A stretch of 6,032 nucleotides of DNA, taken from NCBI GenBank assembly GCA_021817625.1, contig JAKASY010000145.1, positions 1 through 6,032 of the forward strand. The letters are read 5' to 3'. The notes beneath the pieces were generated by a model, which did no database searches, was not told where the DNA came from, and saw only the letters and a program-made list of their open reading frames with translations. The stretch comes from Bacillota bacterium (GTDB lineage Bacteria; Bacillota_E; JAJZYS01; JAILZS01). The position numbers and the translations under genes were made by a program. Shown here piece by piece: positions 1-5,259 of this stretch. The number at the start of each line of letters is the position of its first letter. Positions within the stretch are counted from its first letter, which is position 1.

Positions 1-106
1 TCACGGTGGCGCAGAGAAGGCCGTCGACCGGGACGCGTGCCTCGGGATTCTTCACCTGGTCGCAGAGGCCAGCGGTGGCGGCGTCCAGCCAACTACGCCG
101 GTCCAC
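1..106 (-). CDS. Partial CDS downstream of PadR, probable prefix-domain protein (C-terminal part outside window)
   Basis: A minus-strand frame opens with GTG at 106-104 and stays open for 35 codons to the left edge, so only the N-terminus is seen. The start is well supported. A GGGGAGG SD sits nine bases upstream inside the end of padR, and the two genes overlap by 14 bases, which implies translational coupling. The peptide begins MDRRSWLDAATAGL and continues with CDQVKNPEARVPV. A short amphipathic opening with a C-x-Q-V-(K/R) stretch and an AR-x-x-V segment resembles the prefix domain that often follows PadR regulators and precedes a membrane or permease domain. That resemblance is from memory of the family, not a search. 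If correct, this is the PadR-controlled target gene, probably a membrane protein. The function of the missing part is unknown. Confidence 0.6.
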   Translation of the reverse strand, partial: MDRRSWLDAATAGLCDQVKNPEARVPVDGLLCATV

Positions 107-446
107 GCGCCAGCGCCTCCCCGAGCTGCAGAACGCGGCTTACGCCTCGTGACCGCACCTGCCACTCGCCACGTCCCTCAGCCAGGCGACCTCGACCCGC
201 CTCCGTCAAGGTGTAGACCCGGACACGCCGGGCGCTGGGTCCTCCCTGCCACTCGGCCGACACCAAACCCTCGCGCTCCAGCTTGTACAGCAGGGGATAG
301 AGCGTCCCTTCCTTGAGCGCCAACGTGGCCTGTGAGGCCAGCTCAACACGGCGCGCGATCTCGTAGCCGTGTGCGGGTCCGACCTCCAGCACCTTGAGGA
401 CCAGGAGCGTTGGGATGGACGGAAGAAGGCCGTCTATGCGTCCCAC
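93..446 (-). CDS. PadR family transcriptional regulator
   Basis: This 117-residue protein has the usual length of a short (class 2) PadR repressor. The winged helix-turn-helix is complete. HGYEIARRV lies at about residues 26-34, the recognition-helix block LKEGTLYPLLYKLEREGLV at 44-62, and the wing with VRVYTLTEAGR at about 75-85. The remaining C-terminal helix, about 86-117, is the part that dimerises in this family. The start is GTG (446-444). Purines abut it (ACGAG just upstream), but there is no well-spaced SD, so a leaderless or very short leader is possible. Known family members repress a neighbouring gene, often a transporter or membrane protein, and are released by a small ligand or by a change in protein state. 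Here the likely target is the overlapping gene downstream. The ligand cannot be read from the sequence. The family call is very secure; the physiological role is not. Confidence 0.95.
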   Translation of the reverse strand: MGRIDGLLPSIPTLLVLKVLEVGPAHGYEIARRVELASQATLALKEGTLYPLLYKLEREGLVSAEWQGGPSARRVRVYTLTEAGRGRLAEGRGEWQVRSRGVSRVLQLGEALARGPA

Positions 447-451
447 CTCGT

Positions 452-482
452 TACATAGAGTTCTATGCTAAGAGTATCGCAA
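452..482 (-). promoter_or_regulatory. Probable promoter of padR
   Basis: Reading leftward, TTGCGA (482-477) can serve as a -35 box. It is followed at 17-19 bases by overlapping -10-like hexamers TCTATG (459-454), CTATGT (458-453) and TATGTA (457-452). The last ends five bases before the padR GTG at 446, so the transcript would begin at or very near the start codon. This local AT-rich patch stands out from its GC-rich surroundings. The exact -10 register is uncertain. Confidence 0.45.
454..467. promoter_or_regulatory. Perfect 14-bp palindrome, candidate PadR operator
   Basis: CATAGA (454-459), a GT centre (460-461) and TCTATG (462-467) form a perfect inverted repeat. One flanking ACAT (453-456) recalls the ATGT/ACAT half-sites reported for many PadR operators. 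It lies over the probable -10 element and spacer of the padR promoter, the usual place for an autorepressor site. PadR binding is inferred from position and symmetry. The site also lies in the upstream region of the rightward gene at 639, so divergent control is possible. Confidence 0.55.
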
Positions 483-638
483 GGGCACCAAACTGGCAAC
501 GTCGCCCCAACCGTCGCCATCGAATCGGCAGACCCACATGCCGTATGCTGGCAGCGAATGGTCGGCGGCGCTCTTCGCCACCCACCCGTCTTCTCGTCCT
601 GCAGCGCCAAGACGCTCGGCCGTGCGAGGAGGGACGGG

Positions 639-1634
639 ATGGGAACAAGCCGGGCCCCCGTGCCCCCAAGCAAACGGACCACTGGGTGGCGACGCGTGGC
701 CGGCGGCCTGGTTGTCCTGGTAGTTCTCGTCGGCGCGGTACGATGGTCGAATGCGCCGGCGTCCGTTGTGGCTTCCTCCGGGCCGGCGGGCGGTGTCACC
801 TACAGCCAACCGCTCCTCTTCCGCGCCGGGCGACGCTGGATACGCCTCGAGTCCATTACGGTGCGGCCGGGGGCAGACGTCCTCCGGGGCGTTGTACACC
901 TGCTGGCCGGCGACCGCTTCGATTCCTTCAGTTCCATCCAGGCTTGCCCGTCCAACTTTGTGCTTGGCGCCTGCCAGTTTCGCTGCACTGAGCTGCCTAT
1001 TGTTGCCACCAATCTCGGGACGTTTGCGTTTCACGTGACGTACCTGCGTGAGCCGGGAGGCGGCAGCCTGAACCCAAACGTCCTGCCGCAGTTCTCCGTG
1101 TACGGGCTATTCATCAATCGCGACGCAACGCTGACGCGCACCGTGACGCTGCCGCTGCCTGCGGGGGGCGCCCGCCTCGGCAGCGCCGGTGGCGACACCG
1201 TCTCCGTGCAGACCCTCGACGATACCGGCATGGCCATCAGACAGACGTACCCGCAGCCGCGCGAGATCAGGATCTCGTCCGGGTTCCTTGGAATCGGCGC
1301 CATGCACATCACGCCGCGACCCGCCGTCGCCAGTTCCGTGAACGCTGGGGCCGTGACCGTGGCCGGGCGCGCTCACCGCCTCCAGAATCTCGGGGGCGAC
1401 GTGTACGGCCCGCACGTGGTTCCCGTCGACCTGACCTGGGCAGCGACACCGCCGAAGCTGCACGCGGGCGAGCGAGTCACGCTGTCCGTGGTTGTGAGCG
1501 AAAGCTGGACCTTCCCCACCGCCGGCCGCACATGGCCCGCGTACCCCTGGTACTGGCAGGTCGGGCGCCTGTTGCCACGGCTGGTGCCGCGCGGTCTGTC
1601 CCACGCGCGACTTGAGGCACGACAGTCGCGGTGA
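639..1634 (+). CDS. Membrane-anchored, probably exported protein of unknown function
   Basis: This 331-residue protein is not one I recognise. The ATG at 639 was chosen because a strong GAGGAGGG SD (626-633) lies five bases upstream. An earlier in-frame codon at 465 would add 58 residues of low-complexity, non-protein-like sequence and overlap the padR promoter. The N-terminus carries basic residues (SKRTTGWRR, 11-19), then one hydrophobic segment at about 20-35 (AGGLVVLVVLVGAV). It looks like an uncleaved signal anchor with the body outside. The rest, about 50-331, is rich in Val, Thr, Gly and Pro with alternating hydrophobic residues, suggesting a beta-rich extracytoplasmic domain. Three cysteines cluster at 103, 112 and 116, and could form a disulfide or bind a metal. 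There is no second membrane helix and no recognisable catalytic motif. The 72-residue membrane protein gene follows 76 bases later and may be co-transcribed. Confidence 0.75.
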   Translation: MGTSRAPVPPSKRTTGWRRVAGGLVVLVVLVGAVRWSNAPASVVASSGPAGGVTYSQPLLFRAGRRWIRLESITVRPGADVLRGVVHLLAGDRFDSFSSIQACPSNFVLGACQFRCTELPIVATNLGTFAFHVTYLREPGGGSLNPNVLPQFSVYGLFINRDATLTRTVTLPLPAGGARLGSAGGDTVSVQTLDDTGMAIRQTYPQPREIRISSGFLGIGAMHITPRPAVASSVNAGAVTVAGRAHRLQNLGGDVYGPHVVPVDLTWAATPPKLHAGERVTLSVVVSESWTFPTAGRTWPAYPWYWQVGRLLPRLVPRGLSHARLEARQSR

Positions 1635-1710
1635 ACCGGTTGGGCCGACGACCAGCCCATCAAGGCACGTGCTCAGCGGGACTTCGAGCGACAGCGAAGG
1701 CACAGGGGGC

Positions 1711-1929
1711 ATGGACCGGGCTCTACGCGTCCGGCTGCTCTTGGCGATCGCATCCACCGTGTGCCTGGTCTATGTCGTCGGCATCGCCGCTTTCATGGGC
1801 GGGATGCTGTTCTTGTCCAATTGGTGGGGCGACCCCCACGTCGCGGACTTCGTGCTCAACTGGCTGTGGGTCGTCTGCCTCGCGCTGTGGTTCATCTGGG
1901 GTTTTCGGTTCGTGAAGGAAGATGAGTAG
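1711..1929 (+). CDS. Small two-helix membrane protein of unknown function
   Basis: A 72-residue protein (MDRALRVRLL start, KEDE end) is dominated by two hydrophobic segments at about residues 9-35 and 47-65. The connecting loop contains NWWGDPH. The hairpin layout puts a basic N-terminus and a charged C-terminus on the same, probably cytoplasmic, side. The ATG at 1711 has an AGGGGG run at 1704-1709, only one base away, which is closer than usual. An in-frame GTG at 1669 would add 14 residues but has only a weak AAGG upstream, so the start is not settled. The hydrophobic pattern makes this the only sensible frame here. It follows the anchored protein gene on the same strand and may share its transcript. 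I know no family for it. Small proteins of this shape are often transporter subunits or accessory membrane proteins, but that is only a possibility. Confidence 0.65.
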   Translation: MDRALRVRLLLAIASTVCLVYVVGIAAFMGGMLFLSNWWGDPHVADFVLNWLWVVCLALWFIWGFRFVKEDE

Positions 1930-2007
1930 GCCGACGGGACGAGCTCGGATCTCCGGGGCGTGGACGGCCGCAGACTGGACGTACGCTGCCCGGGCTTAGG
2001 AGGGCGT

Positions 2008-2085
2008 ATGCCCGATGGGACCGGGAGGCTGACCTGCGTCAGGCCATCGTCGAGGCGGAGCCCGGCCTGCCACGCGTCAAAGTGA
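2008..2085 (+). CDS. Possible 25-residue small ORF
   Basis: An ATG at 2008 is preceded by a consensus AGGAGG (1998-2003) four bases away, one of the best ribosome-binding sites in the window. The ORF encodes 25 residues (MPDGTGRLTCVRPSSRR...) and ends in TGA at 2083-2085. The peptide has no hydrophobic helix and no recognisable motif. GGGC-GTAT-GCCC (2002-2013) can fold so that the start codon lies in the loop and stem and part of the SD is paired. It could be a leader peptide or small protein, or the SD-like sequence could be chance in GC-rich DNA. Another frame across the same bases looks slightly more protein-like, which lowers confidence. Confidence 0.2.
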   Translation: MPDGTGRLTCVRPSSRRSPACHASK

Positions 2086-2112
2086 CCAACTCGTCGATCA
2101 GCGGGGCCGGGT

Positions 2113-2130
2113 CTGGCGCAGCCGCGCCAG
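2113..2130. repeat. Perfect 7-bp hairpin in intergenic DNA
   Basis: CTGGCGC (2113-2119), loop AGCC, GCGCCAG (2124-2130). The stem is short but fully GC-rich with a tight four-base loop, so it should be stable in RNA. No T-tract follows on either strand, so it is not a typical intrinsic terminator. Its role is unknown. It lies about 140 bases before the acetyltransferase start. Confidence 0.5.
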
Positions 2131-2272
2131 CGTCCGGGACTTCGTTCTGGGTGGCAGACGACCGGCGAGGGGCGGTGCCGAGGTGCGCCGGCTGGGACGC
2201 CGAACCACTTATGGCGGCCCGCCGAGCTGACGGACGCAACAACGGACGCCTGGGGGTGGTGCGACGAAGGAC

Positions 2273-2800
2273 GTGATCGTCCGTCCGGTCGACCTACCCG
2301 GCGACCGCGCCAGCCTTGAGTGTCTCGACGCGTCCTTCGAGACGGACGCGGTCTACCGGGTGGCACTGTGCGGCGAGACCTTCCGTGTCAATCTCGAGCC
2401 CGTGCCGACGATGACCAAGGTCTTCACCATCGACGACCTGGCGCGGCCGGGTTGGCAAAACGGCTGGGTCGCCATCGCGGGCGGTCGGCTCGTGGGATTC
2501 GTGGCCTCCCGCTACGAGTCCTGGAACCGCCGCGTCGTCATCTGGCATCTGTACGTCGACCGCAGCGCGCGCCGATGCGGCGTCGGCCGGGCTCTCCTCG
2601 AACAGGCGCTCGCCGAAGGCCGGGCGCAGGGCGCCCGAACGGCGTGGCTCGAGACCCAGAACGTCAACGCTCCGGCCGTGGCAGCCTACCGCGCGATGGG
2701 CTTCGAGTTGTGCGGACTGGATATTTCACTCTACCGTTCGACACCCGCGGAGGGCGAGATCGCTCTGTTCATGGCCCGTTCCCTTGGTCCGGGCTCCTAG
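2273..2800 (+). CDS. GNAT family N-acetyltransferase, streptothricin acetyltransferase-like
   Basis: This 175-residue protein has a full-length GNAT fold, the usual size for antibiotic acetyltransferases. The acetyl-CoA pyrophosphate loop is RRCGVGRALL (100-109), preceded by the beta-4 strand VVIWHLYVD. The motif B region is LETQNVNAPAVAAYRAMGF (126-144), followed by CGLDISLY (147-154) and EGEIALFM (160-167). As I recall them, streptothricin acetyltransferases share the LE-x-x-NVNAPA, YRRMGF and FCGLD-x-x-LY blocks in this order, and also an N-terminal LD-x-SF-x-T (here LDASFETD, 18-25) and a KVF (49-51). I therefore infer acetylation of a primary amine, with streptothricin-type drugs the leading candidate substrate. 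Homologues with other substrates exist. The GTG start at 2273 has GAAGGA at 2266-2271, only one base away; no other start fits the family N-terminus better. The gene is monocistronic and converges on phoU. Confidence 0.85.
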   Translation: MIVRPVDLPGDRASLECLDASFETDAVYRVALCGETFRVNLEPVPTMTKVFTIDDLARPGWQNGWVAIAGGRLVGFVASRYESWNRRVVIWHLYVDRSARRCGVGRALLEQALAEGRAQGARTAWLETQNVNAPAVAAYRAMGFELCGLDISLYRSTPAEGEIALFMARSLGPGS

Positions 2801-2826
2801 GGCCAACCGTCGACCGCAAGCGCTTT

Positions 2827-2879
2827 GGTGAGCGCCTCTGGCGCGCCGGCTACGGCATGCCGACGGCGGGGCGCTCACC
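2827..2879. repeat. 10-bp perfect inverted repeat at the convergent gene junction
   Basis: GGTGAGCGCC (2827-2836) and GGCGCTCACC (2870-2879) are exact reverse complements separated by 33 bases. The loop contains the self-complementary CGGCATGCCG (2853-2862) and the phoU stop codon (2852-2850). The structure starts 26 bases after the acetyltransferase stop and covers the last codons of phoU. It could fold in either transcript and act as a two-way transcription barrier or an RNA 3'-end stabiliser. Neither side has a U-tract, so it is not a standard intrinsic terminator. Confidence 0.5.
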
Positions 2880-3484
2880 CACGGCCGCGTAGATGGCCCA
2901 TTGCGCGATGCACACGGCGTGGTCCGCGGCGCGCTCCAAGGCGCGCGACGCGAGGAGCCACCGGCTGGCCTCGCCGTCCGCAGCGTCCGGCGCAGCCTCG
3001 AGGTGGCGGCGGACCGCCGCGCACAGGCGGTCGACACCGATGTCGCGCGCCACCACGGTCCGAGCGAGCGCCGCGTCCTCGTGCGCGAGCGCCTCCGCCG
3101 CTTGGCGCAGCATCGCCGCCGCCTCATCGGCCATCTTGACGATCTCCATCGGCGCGGCAAGGCCGGCGCGCGCCGCGCGCGCGGCGTGGCCGGCGTGTCG
3201 CCCGCACGCTCGAACTCGCTGATCGCCTTGAACACCGCCACCGTCCGCCGCATGTCGCCGGCGAGCGGTCCCGACAGGGCGAGGATCGACAGCACCTCGC
3301 CCTCGAGCGCGGCGCACTCCCGGTCGATCTGGGCGTCGCCGACCACCACGCGGCGCGCCATGAGCTCGTCACCCGCGCGCAAAGCGTCCCGGCTCAGCGC
3401 CATCGCTTGGGCGCACTCGGCTCCGATCGCCGCCGCCCGCTCGACGGCGCGGTGCACGCGCTCGCCCGCAGCCGGCCCGGCCAA
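2850..3484 (-). pseudogene. phoU: phoU, phosphate transport/signalling regulator, interrupted by a one-base frameshift
   Basis: PhoU links the Pst transporter to the PhoR-type phosphate sensor and keeps the Pho response and phosphate uptake in check. The first 96 residues read in one frame from the TTG at 3484 and end in the canonical FERAGD. The next residue should be His (GDH), but one C is missing after position 3197 on the minus strand. The correct sequence then resumes one frame over (HAGHAARAARAGLAAPMEIVKMADEAAAM...) to a TAG at 2852-2850. Restoring the base gives about 211 residues, near family length. It has two three-helix repeats and both E-x-x-x-D metal motifs (FERAGD, LERAADH). 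Without it, translation would run out of frame to 2726, antisense to the acetyltransferase. The TTG directly follows the pstB stop, suggesting coupling; a GTG nine codons later is an alternative start. The break lies near a CG-alternating stretch (3164-3186), so a sequencing error is a real possibility. Confidence 0.85.
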
Positions 3485-4342
3485 CTACCCCAGCCGCCCG
3501 GTGAGGTAGTCCTCGGTGCGCGGGTCGCGCGGCCGGGTGAAGATCTCCTCGGCGCTGCCGTGCTCCACGAGTTGCCCCGACAGGAAGAAGGCGATGCGGT
3601 CGGCGACGCGGCCGGCCTGGGGGAGGCTGTGGGTCACGAGCACCAGCGTGTACTCCTCCGCCAGCTGGCGTACGAGGTCCTCCACCTTGCCCGTGGAGAT
3701 CGGGTCGAGCGCCGACGTGGGCTCGTCCATGAGCAGCACCTCAGGCTGCACGGCCAGCGCGCGCGCGATGCACAGGCGCTGCTGCTGGCCGCCGGAGAGG
3801 CTCGTGCCGCTGTGGTTGAGCTTGTCCTTGACCTCCTCCCAGAGGGCCGCGGCGCGCAGGCTCTCCTCGGCGATCTCCTGGAGCAGGCGGCGGTTGCGCA
3901 CGCCGTGGCGGCGCGGCCCGAACGTCACGTTGTCCAGGATTGACATCGGGAAGGGGTTTGGGCGCTGGAACACCATGCCGACGCGGCGCCTGAGGGCGAC
4001 GACGTCCACGCCGCTCCCGTAGATCGACTGGCCGTCGAGCGCGACGTCGCCCTCGTGGCGGCTCTGCGGCACGAGCTCCGTCATGCGGTTCATCGTCCGC
4101 AGGAGCGTCGTCTTGCCGCAGCCGGATGGTCCGATCAGCGCGGTGACCTGCTTCGACGGCACCTCGAGGTCGATGTGGCTCAGCGCCTGCAGGCGGCCGA
4201 AGTGCACCGACAGGTCGCGCACCGCCACCTTCGTCTCTGTCGGCACCGCCAGGCGCTGTGGCCGCGCCGTCGGCCGGCGCTCCACGGTTCGCACGTCCGT
4301 CGCCACGACGCTCACCTCTCCTGCACGTTCGTCCCCGCTCAT
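3485..4342 (-). CDS. pstB: Phosphate ABC transporter ATP-binding protein PstB
   Basis: PstB is the ATPase that powers phosphate import through PstC-PstA, acting on the cytoplasmic face of the membrane. The 285-residue product has every ABC motif: Walker [10 protein letters not shown] (71-79), the Q-loop in VFQRPNPFP (124-132), signature LSGGQQQR (182-189), Walker [14 protein letters not shown] (202-214) and the switch histidine in LVTHS (235-239). TLLRTMNRM after Walker A and [10 protein letters not shown] are typical of PstB rather than other ABC ATPases. The ATG at 4342 overlaps the pstA stop (ATGA, 4342-4339) and has GGAGGG six bases upstream. The N-terminus is about 30 residues longer than in E. 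coli PstB, and the extra part is not conserved-looking. An internal GTG at 4306, with GGAGAGG eight bases before it, could also start translation. phoU follows directly. Confidence 0.97.
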   Translation of the reverse strand: MSGDERAGEVSVVATDVRTVERRPTARPQRLAVPTETKVAVRDLSVHFGRLQALSHIDLEVPSKQVTALIGPSGCGKTTLLRTMNRMTELVPQSRHEGDVALDGQSIYGSGVDVVALRRRVGMVFQRPNPFPMSILDNVTFGPRRHGVRNRRLLQEIAEESLRAAALWEEVKDKLNHSGTSLSGGQQQRLCIARALAVQPEVLLMDEPTSALDPISTGKVEDLVRQLAEEYTLVLVTHSLPQAGRVADRIAFFLSGQLVEHGSAEEIFTRPRDPRTEDYLTGRLG

Positions 4343-5259
4343 GCGCCACCCTCCATCTGCCGCCGGGCCAGGACCTGACGCGCCAGGAGGTTGATCGCCA
4401 GGACCGCCGCCATGAGCAGCAGGGCGGCCACATACGCGAGGCGGTGGGCGCTCTGGAACGGCTCCTGGATGAACACCCAGACCACGTACGTGAGGTAGCC
4501 TACGGGCGAGTGCGTGAGGGCGAGCGTCGGGTTGTAGTTCGACCAGCTGGCCGTGTACAGAAGCGGCGCCGTCTCGCCCAGACCGATGCCCATCGACAGC
4601 AGGATGCCCGTAAGCACGCCAGGCAGGGCGGCCGGAAGCATCACGCTGTGCGTCGTGCGCGCCCGCGTCACGCCCAGCGCCAGGCTTCCCTCGCGCAGGT
4701 GGCTCGGCACCTTGGCCAGGCTGAGCTGGGTGGTGCGCGCGATGTACGGCATCATGATCACGGCCAGCGCGATCGCGCCGGCGAGCCAGCTGAAGCCCCA
4801 GCCGAAGTCGCCGACAAACAGCACGAAGCCGAAGTAGCCGACGACGATCGACGGCACGCCGACGAGCACGTCGCTCAGGTAGCCGAGCGTCGCGCCGACG
4901 CGCGGGTGGCTCCACTCCGCCATGTACACGCCGGTGGCCATGCCGAGCGGGGCGGCGATCACGAGGCCGAGGGCGGTAAGCGCGGCCGTGCCGAGGATCG
5001 CGTTCTGCAGGCCGCCGGCGATGCCGGCGGTGACCTCGGTCAGCACCGACGGGGCAAGGCCGCTCGCGCCCTTCACCGCGACCAGCACGATGATGTCGAT
5101 GAGCGGGAAGAGCGTGAGCACGATCGCGAGGATCGCGAGCCCCGCCATCACGCCGCCCATGACGGCCCGGCGCCGGCGCGCGTTCGCCGACGCCTGGGCG
5201 ACGATCGCGCCGTAGTGGCGCCGGAGCTCCTGGGCCGAGGCGGCAGCCTGCGCGCTCAC
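4339..5259 (-). CDS. pstA: Phosphate ABC transporter permease PstA
   Basis: PstA pairs with PstC to form the phosphate channel in the cytoplasmic membrane. The start is the GTG at 5259-5257, which overlaps the pstC stop as GTGA and follows a G-rich SD (GAGGGGGCGAGGG). This gives 306 residues, a usual family length. After a charged cytoplasmic N-terminus (1-32) there are about six membrane segments, the first at about 35-63. The permease coupling loop is clear: [20 protein letters not shown] (188-207), then [24 protein letters not shown] (212-235). The GLGETAPLL ending of this block is characteristic of PstA. QNAILGT (85-91) and [12 protein letters not shown] (133-144) also match the family. 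It is joined to pstB by a 4-base ATGA overlap, consistent with one operon and fixed subunit ratios. Confidence 0.96.
   Translation of the reverse strand: MSAQAAASAQELRRHYGAIVAQASANARRRRAVMGGVMAGLAILAIVLTLFPLIDIIVLVAVKGASGLAPSVLTEVTAGIAGGLQNAILGTAALTALGLVIAAPLGMATGVYMAEWSHPRVGATLGYLSDVLVGVPSIVVGYFGFVLFVGDFGWGFSWLAGAIALAVIMMPYIARTTQLSLAKVPSHLREGSLALGVTRARTTHSVMLPAALPGVLTGILLSMGIGLGETAPLLYTASWSNYNPTLALTHSPVGYLTYVVWVFIQEPFQSAHRLAYVAALLLMAAVLAINLLARQVLARRQMEGGA

Larger units (their letters stand above)
1930..2272. other. 343-base stretch without a confident gene
   Basis: Nothing convincing codes across this gap. A plus-strand frame is open from 1926 to its stop at 2274-2276. Its middle (ARWDREADLRQAIVEAE, around 2010-2060) looks more protein-like than random, but both ends are low-complexity and Arg-rich, and no start with an SD serves that frame. 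It might be a gene remnant. The stretch also holds a 25-codon ORF at 2008 and a perfect 7-bp hairpin at 2113-2130. I see no tRNA, no tandem repeat and no clear promoter for the acetyltransferase gene, although one is expected here. Confidence 0.5.

Noticed and set aside
465..638. Upstream extension of the 331-residue protein to an ATG at 465
   Set aside because: It has no SD, overlaps the padR promoter and palindrome, and adds a non-protein-like stretch. The ATG at 639 has a strong SD just before a signal-anchor pattern.
1641..1659. Short stem TGGGC/GCCCA after the 331-residue protein, considered as a terminator
   Set aside because: Only five base pairs with a nine-base loop and no following T-tract, so it is not distinguishable from chance in GC-rich DNA.
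1107..1757. 216-codon minus-strand frame opposite the anchored protein
   Set aside because: The plus strand has the SD, signal anchor and balanced composition. The minus frame lacks all of these and crosses into the 72-residue gene region.
1770..2366. 198-codon minus-strand frame across the gap and the start of the acetyltransferase gene
   Set aside because: Pro/Arg/Ser-rich with no domain pattern, and it is antisense to two better-supported genes.
3164..3186. CG-alternating run, considered as a regulatory or Z-DNA element
   Set aside because: It encodes the Ala/Arg-rich helix of PhoU (ARAARAGLA) and is explained by codon choice. It matters only as a place where sequencing errors are likely.
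2726..3196. Reading the first phoU frame straight through to 2726 as a 252-residue protein
   Set aside because: After residue 96 the sequence becomes Arg/Ser/Ala low complexity, while the true PhoU C-terminus lies in the adjacent frame. The tail would also run antisense into the acetyltransferase gene.
2901..3943. Plus-strand open frames opposite phoU and pstB
   Set aside because: Shadow frames of convincing minus-strand genes, with no SD and no family resemblance.
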